Assembly: GCF_000172555.1 (NCBI RefSeq)
Contig: NZ_ABOX02000009.1
Coordinates: 124,001-188,000 of the forward strand
DNA length: 64,000 nucleotides
Direction of reading: 5' to 3'
Source of the DNA: Pedosphaera parvula Ellin514
GTDB lineage: Bacteria > Verrucomicrobiota > Verrucomicrobiia > Limisphaerales > Pedosphaeraceae
Shown here: positions 28,401 to 35,664 of the stretch, one piece after another
How the letters are laid out: each line of letters opens with the position of its first letter
Numbering within the stretch: the first letter of the stretch is position 1
Translations under genes and position numbers: made by a program
Notes under the pieces: generated by a model
What the model saw: the letters and a program-made list of their open reading frames with translations, nothing else
Told to the model about the DNA's origin: nothing
The model's database searches: none

Positions 28401-29822
28401 GGCACACCACGCCTGTTGCCCGCATTGCATGCCGCTGATCGCGACGATCTGGCCTATGGACTGTTGCTTCAGACCACCTATCCATCCTGGCTTTACCAAG
28501 TGAATCTCGGAGCCACAACCATGTGGGAACGTTGGGACGGGTGGACGCCTGGCGGCGGATTTCAGACGGTCATCATGAACTCCTTCAATCACTATGCTTT
28601 TGGTGCCGTGGGCGAATACTTATATAGTGTTGTTGGCGGTATCAAACCAGCGAGCCCGGGTTATCAGACGATTCGCATCCAGCCGGTTCCCCGCGCCGGA
28701 TTGACCTGGGCCAATACCAGCTACAATTCAACGCCCGGGCTGATCTCTACTGCCTGGACCAATGTCGGAGGCGTGTTCAATTTGGATATGGAGATTCCGC
28801 CAAATACGACCGCCGAAATTTATTTGCCAACCTCAAATGCCGGTGCCATCACGGAAAGCGGCGTCCTGGCGACCACTTCACCCGGTGTGAGTTATCTTGG
28901 CGCTTCCAATGGCTTCGCCATTTACGCTGTTGGTTCCGGCCACTATGCCTGGTTTTCACCGCTTCAAATTCCTGTGACGCCGAGCGTCCTCGTTTCTACA
29001 ACCAACCAGACTGGGAACGGCAGTGGTACCTATATCCCGCCATGGACCATTGTGACCAACGGCAGCTTGATCGCCGGTCAACGTCCGAGCAGCATGAGTG
29101 GCAATTTCAGCATGGAAATTCCCGGTCGGAGCGTTTTTTCACTGACGACCAGCCACAGTCTCGCGCTCACCCAGATACCCGGAACTTCGGGATATACCAC
29201 CAGCACGAACTATGTAACCTGCGGCAACGGTAGCGGGGCGGGTTCGCTGTTGGTTTATTCGCTCACCAATTCTGCCAGCGGTTACGACCTGACTAACATC
29301 ACGGTTTACGGCGGTTGGGCTGACAATGGCCGGGATCAACAGGCCTACACTATTTCTTACTCCACAGTCATGGCCCCCACGAATTTCATTTCATTGGCGG
29401 TCGTAAACTATAATCCCCAGATTGCCAGCGGCATTCAGTCCGCCACGCGAGTAGTGGTGACCTCTTCAACGGGTGTGTTGGCGACCAACGTGGCGGCCGT
29501 GAAGTTTAACTTTACCACTCCGGGGTCCGAGAACGGTTATTGTGGCTATGCGGGAATAACCATGTTTGGAACTCCCACTCAAGTCGTGGTTCCACCCGCG
29601 ACCAATCCAACCAATCTCCTGTTTCAAGTATCAGCCAACAGTTTGATGCTTAACTGGCCCAGCGACCACCTCGGTTGGCGGTTGCAAGTGCAGACCAATA
29701 ACTTGAATGTCGGGATCGGCACTAATTGGTTTGATGTCGCTGGAGCAACGACCACCAACCAAATTTTCTTTCCCATCAACCCGGGCAATGGTGGCGTCTT
29801 TTATCGATTGTTATATCCTTAG
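25482..29822 (+). CDS. secreted GH78 alpha-L-rhamnosidase with extra C-terminal modules
   Basis: 1446 residues, long for GH78 (about 900-1100). Signal peptide to about residue 27 (INAQA). Order: Ig/FnIII-like N domain (28-140; PPRLSWQL, YEIQVGSS, YWQVRVYD), a beta-sandwich domain (about 185-325; LRKKVILPAGQ...DVFVNGQ...DTSWKAA...YDDSAW), a rhamnosidase N domain (about 335-480; ASIYVTALGAYELHINGQKVG), the concanavalin-like domain, then the (alpha/alpha)6 barrel with the GH78 signature DCPQRDERLGWTGD near residue 746, which holds the catalytic acids, and a C-terminal beta domain. After about residue 1165 come one copy of the module shared with the upstream gene and the FYRLLYP-ending C-terminal module. 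It hydrolyses terminal alpha-L-rhamnose from plant glycosides or pectic polymers. Confidence 0.93.
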   Translation: MNYSKHFVRTVLCAILFVTSVAGINAQAALPPVNLRCSNRVNPQGIGDVPPRLSWQLQRTGTARGEVQTAYEIQVGSSAGMTDLWNSGKVMSPATLDISYAGQPLTSGQQCYWQVRVYDGGNNVSAWSAPAQWSMGLLSQSDWTGQWVGFDAAYNPTPEQAANNALFNTSGLNWISYPGQTPQNGIYQSSLRKKVILPAGQNITNAIVALYADNSCDVFVNGQQMTNSAARWEATSRINVAPWLHAGTNVLALGATSGDAQESATVIGRLVVQFSSGSISNIPVDTSWKAAQWPTGSWTQTNYDDSAWITPTSGGTPWGTPSLNDLARVPASYLRKNFVVGQSIKRASIYVTALGAYELHINGQKVGNDVLTPGWTEFSKRVYYQTYDVTGMVQAGANSIGAILGDGWYASDVAFKGSRLNYGGTPRFLAQLILELADGSKQTVVSNGSWKASYGPIQFGDLLIGSGYDARQEVPGWDTTNFNDNAWSPVLTGLKATSGGYSNVTTIVRGLVTNNQLNFSVNNTTMGGDPAYGVVKILEINFTLGGTNQTLFFGENATVQIGGGGQTLTINQALYGNSAAFPGLGGLQVQAAVTEPSRCFETLAATNLTLPKPDCYTFDLGQNMVGWVRLNISGGVGDRITVRHGEMLNPDGSIYTANLRGAVATDFYTFGTNGTVVYEPRFTFHGFRYVEIRGLKVPPTLNSVTGIVVHSDMPRTGNFQCSNPQLNQLFSNIIWGQKGNYLETATDCPQRDERLGWTGDTEFFVPTAAYNFDVQSFFRRHLVTLCEDSQHSDGSFAVVAPDMGSGSGGTAWGDAGWICPYNMYRAYGDTNVISEHYAAMQRNGQFDAASASNYVISSLPGDFGDWLNLGGGASSAVMDTAYYAYYAQAMSEMAAAIGKTSDAATYAALHSNIVVAFAGFFNPDGSFKDGSDQTGYALAFTLGLVPDALRAQASQKFADTISEFGGHLATGFIGTPRLLPALHAADRDDLAYGLLLQTTYPSWLYQVNLGATTMWERWDGWTPGGGFQTVIMNSFNHYAFGAVGEYLYSVVGGIKPASPGYQTIRIQPVPRAGLTWANTSYNSTPGLISTAWTNVGGVFNLDMEIPPNTTAEIYLPTSNAGAITESGVLATTSPGVSYLGASNGFAIYAVGSGHYAWFSPLQIPVTPSVLVSTTNQTGNGSGTYIPPWTIVTNGSLIAGQRPSSMSGNFSMEIPGRSVFSLTTSHSLALTQIPGTSGYTTSTNYVTCGNGSGAGSLLVYSLTNSASGYDLTNITVYGGWADNGRDQQAYTISYSTVMAPTNFISLAVVNYNPQIASGIQSATRVVVTSSTGVLATNVAAVKFNFTTPGSENGYCGYAGITMFGTPTQVVVPPATNPTNLLFQVSANSLMLNWPSDHLGWRLQVQTNNLNVGIGTNWFDVAGATTTNQIFFPINPGNGGVFYRLLYP

Positions 29823-30167
29823 GTTAACAAGTGAGAGAACGTTGTAAAAGTCGTGAAACTTCGTTTTGGAATCAAGTGTTCGAAAAGTTTCGAAGCGAAC
29901 CGCGGCCGGGTTGAAACGAAATCTTCTGAAGCATCCCCTATTTCGGTGATGCAAGTGTCACCATGTTCAGTGGCTTGGCGGATATGCTGGATTGGAAATA
30001 AAGTAAGCCGAACCATTTAACATTTCATCGTCGCCCATCAACCCTCGTCGAAGCATGACACGGCTAAGGGTGTCGTTGATTACAAATAAATCTGCATGAT
30101 GAATGAGCAACAATTCTGCTTTCACGGCAATCCATAAAATAGGCCGAAACAATTTAAATTTTTATAT
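29823..30167. other. 345-bp spacer between rhamnosidase and pseudopilin genes
   Basis: No ORF. It carries the second copy of the conserved inverted-repeat motif (29928-29970). The stretch before the pseudopilin ATG is AT-rich and promoter-like, but no clear -35/-10 pair is claimed. Confidence 0.45.
29928..29970 (+). promoter_or_regulatory. conserved inverted-repeat motif, copy 2
   Basis: GCATCCCC-TATTTC-GGTGATGC (7 of 8 arm positions pair), nine variable bases, then ACCATGTTCAG. It matches copy 1 at 21133-21175 in loop sequence, spacing and the flanking block. It lies about 200 bp before the pseudopilin gene, the same distance as copy 1 from its gene. Confidence 0.55.
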
Positions 30168-31013
30168 ATGAAGAAAGCAGCGAACATTGAGAAAGCGACT
30201 GATCGAAAGGGCAGCCAAAGAAGTGCGGCCTTTACGCTGATTGAGCTGTTGGTGGTGATTGCCATAATTGCAATTCTGGCAGCATTGTTACTTCCAGCTT
30301 TATCGAAGGCTAAGGATCGTGCAACAGGCATCAGTTGCCTCAACAATCTCAAGCAGCTCACGCTGGCGGCCCATATTTATGCAAGCGATAATCAAGACGC
30401 CATCATTCCAAATTTGGTCAATAATAACAGTGCCTGGGTCGGGGGGGATGTCAGTTACCTGCCCGGAGCTACCAACGTTGCGGATATTCGGGCGGCCCTG
30501 CTTTTTCCTTACAGCAAATCTGAAGGCATTTACCACTGTCCGGCGGACAAGTTTAGTGTCCAAGGGAGCAGCGGATTTCGGGCGCGCAGCTATTCATTAA
30601 ATGGCATGATGGGAGATAATGGCGGAGCGAATGGCGTCCATCCGAACATTCAGGAATGCCGCAAGTTGTCCGAGATTAAAAATCCCGGTCCTTCGATGGC
30701 TTCGTTTTTCTTTGACGAACAATCTGATCCCCGCAACCCCGCCTTGTCCAGCATTGATGATGGGTATTATGCCATTGAATCAACCAGTCCGAGGACATCG
30801 GGCAACTGGCGCAATTTGCCGGCAAGTCGTCACGGTAACGCCGGCCTGATCTCATATGCGGATGGCCATGCTCAAAGGATGAAGTGGCTCGAAGGTACGA
30901 CTCAAGGGTTAAAAGGAAACTCGCGGAGCGGGCCGGTCGCCGCACACACGAAGGCAAATGACCGGGATCTGCAACAACTTTTTAATACCACCTATCCTCC
31001 AGAACTCTGGTAA
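30168..31013 (+). CDS. type II-secretion-like pseudopilin with processing-associated H-X9-DG domain
   Basis: 281 residues. The N-terminal leader (about 22 residues, basic) is followed by the prepilin peptidase/methylation site [25 protein letters not shown] with Glu+5, then the globular domain common in Planctomycetes/Verrucomicrobia pseudopilins ([27 protein letters not shown]; a terminal [21 protein letters not shown] matching the H-x9-DG pattern). Such proteins are thought to take part in a pseudopilus or in surface display. Here it sits between glycan-active genes and their presumed regulators, so it may help export or present the enzymes (inference). Confidence 0.88.
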   Translation: MKKAANIEKATDRKGSQRSAAFTLIELLVVIAIIAILAALLLPALSKAKDRATGISCLNNLKQLTLAAHIYASDNQDAIIPNLVNNNSAWVGGDVSYLPGATNVADIRAALLFPYSKSEGIYHCPADKFSVQGSSGFRARSYSLNGMMGDNGGANGVHPNIQECRKLSEIKNPGPSMASFFFDEQSDPRNPALSSIDDGYYAIESTSPRTSGNWRNLPASRHGNAGLISYADGHAQRMKWLEGTTQGLKGNSRSGPVAAHTKANDRDLQQLFNTTYPPELW

Positions 31014-31202
31014 TTCTCAGAGCAAACCTGTCACCTCCCATTACAAACTGGAGGTCGATGATGACTGACTCGTTCGCTTGGAGTGATGCCTTTTCAGGAC
31101 AGATTCCCCTTGAATGCCGAAAAATCAAAAGGTTTTTACCACAGGCAATGAAGCAGAAGCAAAATAACAGCCTTGGAGCAGCTAAAATAACCTTCATCAT
31201 GC

Positions 31203-33350
31203 TTGCCCCTGGTGCAAAAACAGGCTAATACTCCGACGATTGTCATAAACAAAAATCTGTTGAACCTTTCCGTCAATCTTTGGCTAAAGAGAAATGGGTT
31301 GTGCTCCTTCCAGTTCAGGGGAGCCACAATTTTATGGCTATTTTTGTGCCTTGCTTCCATCACCCAACTGGCCAACGCACGCGCAACTGATCACACGGAC
31401 ATTGTTAACCAAGCCCAGGAGTCTTTTGACAACCCAACCAATGTTTTAGGCTCATGGATCTGGGGAGCGCACACATCCGATGGGCAGACCTGTCAATTCT
31501 GGCGTTCGTTTGAAGTTCCTTCAGGAGCCACAGTCACGCGGGCACGACTGCTCGTGACAGTCGATAATGAGCACACACTCTTTTTTGATGGACGCGAATT
31601 GGGCCACAGAGCCGAATGGCGTAATCTATGTGAATATGATTTGACTCTTTTGATGTCTCCGGGCCGTCATGTGTTGGGGGTTATGGCATTCAACTCCAAG
31701 GATTTCGCGGGAATGATTTTCGGGTTGCGAGTTGAACTGGCTGACGGCCGGACGATTCAAGTCAAGTCAGACAGCAGTTGGCGCATAATTCCTGTAGGAG
31801 TGCGTGGTTGGGAAAAAATGACTGAAGCGCCCGATACCTGGCAGCCAGCCACCGTGGTCGCTCCCTTGGGGGCCTCTCCGTGGTGGCAAAAACCAGCAGA
31901 TATTGAAGTCATTCCCCCAATTCAGCCGATCAAAACCTTTGTAGGCCCTTCAATCGGACATAGTGACATCGTTAACGAAGCCTTGGGGTCTTTTGATAAC
32001 CCGACCAATGTTTTAGGCTCATGGATTTGGGCTGCGCACATATTTGACCGGCAGACTTGTCAGTTCTGGCGTTCATTTGAAATTCCTTCGGGAGCTACAG
32101 TCATGCGGGCACGACTGCGAATGACAGTGGATAATGAGCACACTCTCCTTTTCGATGGACGGGAATTGGGCCGCGGAGCCGAGTGGCGCAACTTGTGTGA
32201 TTACGATTTGACATATTTGATGTCACCTGGCCGGCATGTACTTGGGGTTATGGCTTTCAACTCGGCTGGTTTTGCAGGAATGATTTTTGGCTTGCGGGTG
32301 GAGCTGGCGGACGGGCGGACGCTTCAAGTGAAATCAGACAGCAGTTGGCGAATTGTTCCGGAAGGAGTACGTGGTTGGGAAAAAATGACGGAGGCGCCGG
32401 ACACTTGGCAGCCCGCTACGATCGTTGCTCCACTCGGGGCGTTGCCGTGGTGGCAAAAACCCGAAGATATTGAAGTCGTTCCCCCATTACAGCCGATCAA
32501 GAGCTACTTCTGGCAAAGCAGCTGGTTTGAAATCAGTTTGATGGTATTATGCGGGCTGATCCTGCTAATCAGTCTCAGCTTGATGGCCCAACTGGCGCTG
32601 CACCAAAAAGAACGCTGGCTGCTGCAGCAGGAACGTGCGCGCATCGCCAGAGATATTCACGATGACCTTGGATCGAGGATGACGCAACTGGTGCTGCATG
32701 GAGAGGTGGCGCAAAGCGAATTATCGGCTGAGTCGGAAACACGTTCCCAATTGCAGGATATTTGTGAGGAGGCCCGCGGGCTTTTGTCCAGCGTGGATGA
32801 AATTCTGTGGGCGGTAAATCCCAGGCGGGATACGTTGCGTGATTTTGCATCCTACGTCTGCGGTTACGCACAGGAATTCTTCAAGCTTACCTCCATCCAA
32901 TGTATATTTGATGCTGATCCGGAAATGTCGGCTGCGCGATTTGATCTGCCCCTCCGGCGCAGCCTCCTCATGGCCATCAAGGAAACCTTTAATAACGCGG
33001 TCAAACATTCTGGAGCCACCGAGTTACTGCTGCAAATCCGGTGGCAACGCCAAAAGCTTATCGTGGTGGTACAGGACAATGGCAAGGGCTTTGACATGGC
33101 GAAAGCAAAAGCGGGGCGGAATGGCTTGACCAACATGTCACAACGAATGAAAGAACTCGGGGGCAATTGCCTCGTTACCAGCAAGCCCGGTCACGGATGC
33201 CGTGTTGAGTTTGCGATCCCTTTAACCCATTGGCGCCAGCGGCCGTGGGACTGGATTTTGAAAGCAAAAAGGTTTTCCACGCCAGGCAATGAAATGAAAC
33301 AGTCCCGGGAGAATGAAGGCGCAAAAATCCATGATCCGACCAACTGCTAG
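31203..33350 (+). CDS. sensor histidine kinase with duplicated rhamnosidase-like extracytoplasmic domain
   Basis: 715 residues from TTG 31203; no in-frame ATG precedes the signal region, and TTG 31299 (after AAGAG) is an alternative start just before the hydrophobic stretch LWLFLCLASITQLANA. Two tandem units of 189 residues (about 66-254 and 255-443) follow, nearly identical also in DNA. Each has SWIWGAH..D.QTCQFWRSFE, TVDNEHTLFFDGRELG, YDLT.LMSPGRHVLGVMAFN, DSSWRI and a DTWQPA end, the layout of the beta-sandwich domain in GH78 rhamnosidases. One TM (ISLMVLCGLILLISLSLMA) leads to a HisKA_3 domain with His486 (ARDIHDDLGSR) and a HATPase (ETFNNAVKHSGA; VQDNGKGFDM). This is a NarX/UhpB-type kinase. 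It overlaps the regulator gene by 38 bp. Confidence 0.88.
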   Translation: MPLVQKQANTPTIVINKNLLNLSVNLWLKRNGLCSFQFRGATILWLFLCLASITQLANARATDHTDIVNQAQESFDNPTNVLGSWIWGAHTSDGQTCQFWRSFEVPSGATVTRARLLVTVDNEHTLFFDGRELGHRAEWRNLCEYDLTLLMSPGRHVLGVMAFNSKDFAGMIFGLRVELADGRTIQVKSDSSWRIIPVGVRGWEKMTEAPDTWQPATVVAPLGASPWWQKPADIEVIPPIQPIKTFVGPSIGHSDIVNEALGSFDNPTNVLGSWIWAAHIFDRQTCQFWRSFEIPSGATVMRARLRMTVDNEHTLLFDGRELGRGAEWRNLCDYDLTYLMSPGRHVLGVMAFNSAGFAGMIFGLRVELADGRTLQVKSDSSWRIVPEGVRGWEKMTEAPDTWQPATIVAPLGALPWWQKPEDIEVVPPLQPIKSYFWQSSWFEISLMVLCGLILLISLSLMAQLALHQKERWLLQQERARIARDIHDDLGSRMTQLVLHGEVAQSELSAESETRSQLQDICEEARGLLSSVDEILWAVNPRRDTLRDFASYVCGYAQEFFKLTSIQCIFDADPEMSAARFDLPLRRSLLMAIKETFNNAVKHSGATELLLQIRWQRQKLIVVVQDNGKGFDMAKAKAGRNGLTNMSQRMKELGGNCLVTSKPGHGCRVEFAIPLTHWRQRPWDWILKAKRFSTPGNEMKQSRENEGAKIHDPTNC
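31398..32531 (+). repeat. in-gene tandem duplication, 2 x 567 bp
   Basis: The second unit begins 567 bp (189 codons) after the first. Long runs of the DNA are identical or differ only at third positions (for example around 31438-31460 against 32005-32027), including the linker that reads DIEV.PP.QPIK. The duplication is therefore recent or kept similar by conversion. Confidence 0.85.
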
Positions 33351-34056
33351 AAATACGAAGCAGGCCAGTGCCAGCCAGGCCGTTGACTCTTCAACGGAGA
33401 AGCGAATCAAAGTGGCCCTGGTTGAAGACCAGCCCGAGGTGCGGGAGAGTTGGACGCGGTTGCTCAACTCCTTTCCTGACTTTGCCTGCGTTTGTGCCTG
33501 CACCAGTGGAGAAGAAGCCCTGCGAATCATTCCGCAAGAGCAACCGGATGTGATTTTGATGGATATTTTTCTGCCTCGCATGTCAGGCATTGAATGCACG
33601 GCACGACTTAAGGTTCTGCTACCCCAGACTCAGATCGTTATTCTCACGGCCATGGATGATCAGGAACTGGTCTTCCTGGCACTCGAAGCGGGGGCAGATG
33701 GTTATCTATTGAAGCGAACAAAGCCGGCTGATTTGCGAACCGCCTTGCTGGAAGTGTTGCGCGGAGGGGCGCCAATGACCGGACAAATTGCACGTCGGGT
33801 CATCGAGTCGTTTCGCAGGAATGCCAAAAACCGTGACGAATCTGTGCGCCTTTCTGTAAGGGAGGAACAGATTTTGTTGCTGCTCTCGCAAGGCTACTCC
33901 AACAAATTAATTGCCAGCAAGCTGGAGTTGAGCATCGACACAGTTTGCAGTCACCTTAAGCACGTGTTTTACAAGCTGCACGTCAGTTCGCGCACGGAAG
34001 CTGTGGTTCGCTACATGGCCTCAAAAACTGAACGGCAGAAGCCTGAGGGTTTATAA
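33313..34056 (+). CDS. NarL/FixJ-type response regulator
   Basis: 247 residues. Receiver domain from about residue 31 (KRIKVALVEDQPEVRESW) with phospho-acceptor D84 (VILMDIFLP), the switch ITLTAM-like IVILTAMDD and Lys in GYLLKRTKPAD. The LuxR-type HTH is at about 178-240 (LSVREEQILLLLSQGYSNKLIASKLELS). The ATG at 33313 has GGGAG very close upstream; ATG 33331 would also serve, as the first 30 residues are poorly structured. It overlaps the kinase by 38 bp, so the pair is coupled. Likely targets are the secreted rhamnosidase and repeat-protein genes nearby (inference). Confidence 0.93.
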   Translation: MKAQKSMIRPTARNTKQASASQAVDSSTEKRIKVALVEDQPEVRESWTRLLNSFPDFACVCACTSGEEALRIIPQEQPDVILMDIFLPRMSGIECTARLKVLLPQTQIVILTAMDDQELVFLALEAGADGYLLKRTKPADLRTALLEVLRGGAPMTGQIARRVIESFRRNAKNRDESVRLSVREEQILLLLSQGYSNKLIASKLELSIDTVCSHLKHVFYKLHVSSRTEAVVRYMASKTERQKPEGL

Positions 34057-34398
34057 TAATACCGCCTCATCAACTACTTCAATTTATAGTAATGGGCGGA
34101 TGGAATGGTCTGCCGCTACTGAGCAACAGACGGGAAGCGACTCAAGCGACGATTAAAATTCTGGTGCGGTAGCCAGTAATGGTTTTTATGTCTTTCAGCT
34201 CTCTTTTACTCTCTCATCGGATACACTTAGCGAAAGTCAATAAAGGTAAAAGCGGTATGGAACGATGTTCATTTAAGGCATTGGTCCAGGGTTCGAGTCC
34301 CTGCCAACCCACCATTTAACATCCAGAGCCTTCTCCCTCTCCGCCATTCTATTGCTCAAGCTCGACCACATCAATAAGGGCGGGGAAATTTACGCTCC
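34057..34398. other. 342-bp spacer holding the right repeat of the putative island
   Basis: No ORF. It contains the 46-bp tRNA-Lys fragment at 34272-34317. The 5' half of the tRNA is missing, so no functional tRNA is encoded here. The gene on the right ends at 34399 in the opposite direction. Confidence 0.6.
34272..34317 (+). repeat. right copy of 46-bp direct repeat (putative attR, truncated tRNA-Lys)
   Basis: Exact copy of tRNA-Lys from the anticodon to CCA plus TTT (as at 20977-21022), with unrelated sequence (GATGTTCA) in front instead of the anticodon stem. Distance between copies is 13,295 bp, same orientation. No recombinase gene is seen between the copies. Confidence 0.8.
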
Positions 34399-35643
34399 TT
34401 ACGGTGGACTGCCTGGCCCATCCAACAATAACGCTTCATCAAAATGGAAATCTAAGTGGCCATTTAGCGTTATGCTTTTTACTGCAATGCCCCCCATCCA
34501 ATCAGCTACCTGATTTCCGCCCCCGCCGCCGCCGATCAGATCGGCATTTGGTGCATAAATGGTTCCTACAAAAGCCCCGTATCCATTCATTGAAATCCAC
34601 GTGCAGGTGTGCAAGCCGTAAATCTGGCAATTTTTTGCGTAGCCATTTTCATTGACGCCGTTCTGACCGTTAAGGTTGGAGCTTACTAGGCTGCCAGAGC
34701 TGTCACCAGCGTAGATGACTACACTGGCGCCCGGCGCAATAAAAAGTCCATCATGGCCGCTGAAGTTGATCCCTGCTTTGGCCCATATTACTACATTTGG
34801 AGCGCTTATAACAACCAGTCCACTCAGCGGTTGGTTGAGAACGTAGAGTTGACCAGCCTGATTGAAATTGAAAACGCCGGCGATGTTAGAATAGGTGCTG
34901 TAGCTTGGCGGTGGGAGACCGGCCCCAGTTGGTGCCGCTACGGAGGGAAATGTCATATTCATCTGATCGCTGCTGAAACCCGGTTCAATCCCAGAGATTG
35001 TACCGCTCTGCCATGTCATCTGGCCTATTGCTCCATTCGGACCGATTGAGATTGCGCCTGCTGGTCCCGTCCCAAGCCTTCCATAAATGTCTGCCGATCC
35101 GATATCCGGAGCGTTTGTGATTCCTCCCATCGCAAGCACATCGCCATGATCGTTGCGTTTGGCTACATTATAAACACGGTTCGTTCCCCACACGGCGTTT
35201 GTCACCCAGGAACTGAAATAGTTGCTATATGAATTGTAACTATCGGAAAGAAAATTATTCCCATTTAAATCGATGCTGTTTAACGTCATCAAACCGGCCT
35301 GAAACAATGGATGGTTGCTTTCCCTGACTCCCAATGCCCGAAAAAACCGCCACTGGTTCGTGGCTGGAAATTGAAAAGCTGCAGTATTCGTGAACCAATC
35401 GGCTGTCTGTTGCTGCACCGGAACCCAGTTCGTCAAATCCTGCGAGCCCTGCAGCTCATAAACAAAATTTCCAATCCCCCGCACCTTGAGCTGCAGTTGG
35501 CCGCCTCCACGCATTGCGGGTAAATCCAACGATGGAGCCAGTTGTTGTCCATTCGCAGAAAAGTTCCCACCTAACAACATTGCAACGACGCAAACCACCG
35601 AGCAGATACCCGCTTTAAAACGCGTTACTCGCACAATATTCAT
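34399..35643 (-). CDS. secreted protein carrying a PilX-type C-terminal domain, paralogue 1
   Basis: 414 residues. N-terminal signal peptide (ICSVVCVVAMLLGGNFSANG), then the short FYRL-like module (VYELQGSQDLTNWVPV...WRFFRALGV, about 45-105), then a domain of about 290 residues shared with the minor pilin at 40280-41788: SIDLNGNNFLSDSYNSY, KRNDHGDV, ADIYGRLGTGP, YVLNQPLSG, NVVIWAKAGINFSG, IAPGASVVIYAGD, GTIYAPNADL and a closing GHLDFHFDEAL. It resembles the DUF7305-type domain of PilX-like proteins, recalled from memory. Unlike the pilin it has no type III/IV leader, so it should be Sec-exported on its own. It reads in tandem with the next paralogue (gap 21 bp). Confidence 0.82.
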   Translation of the reverse strand: MNIVRVTRFKAGICSVVCVVAMLLGGNFSANGQQLAPSLDLPAMRGGGQLQLKVRGIGNFVYELQGSQDLTNWVPVQQQTADWFTNTAAFQFPATNQWRFFRALGVRESNHPLFQAGLMTLNSIDLNGNNFLSDSYNSYSNYFSSWVTNAVWGTNRVYNVAKRNDHGDVLAMGGITNAPDIGSADIYGRLGTGPAGAISIGPNGAIGQMTWQSGTISGIEPGFSSDQMNMTFPSVAAPTGAGLPPPSYSTYSNIAGVFNFNQAGQLYVLNQPLSGLVVISAPNVVIWAKAGINFSGHDGLFIAPGASVVIYAGDSSGSLVSSNLNGQNGVNENGYAKNCQIYGLHTCTWISMNGYGAFVGTIYAPNADLIGGGGGGNQVADWMGGIAVKSITLNGHLDFHFDEALLLDGPGSPP

Positions 35644-35664
35644 GGCTCCCTGGATTTTCTTATC

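Noticed and set aside
31199-31201. ATG at 31199 as start of the sensor kinase
   Set aside because: It is in another frame from the kinase; the only starts in frame are TTG/GTG codons.
20977-34317. Prophage between the tRNA-Lys repeats
   Set aside because: No structural, lysis or replication phage genes and no integrase; the content is glycan-active and regulatory.
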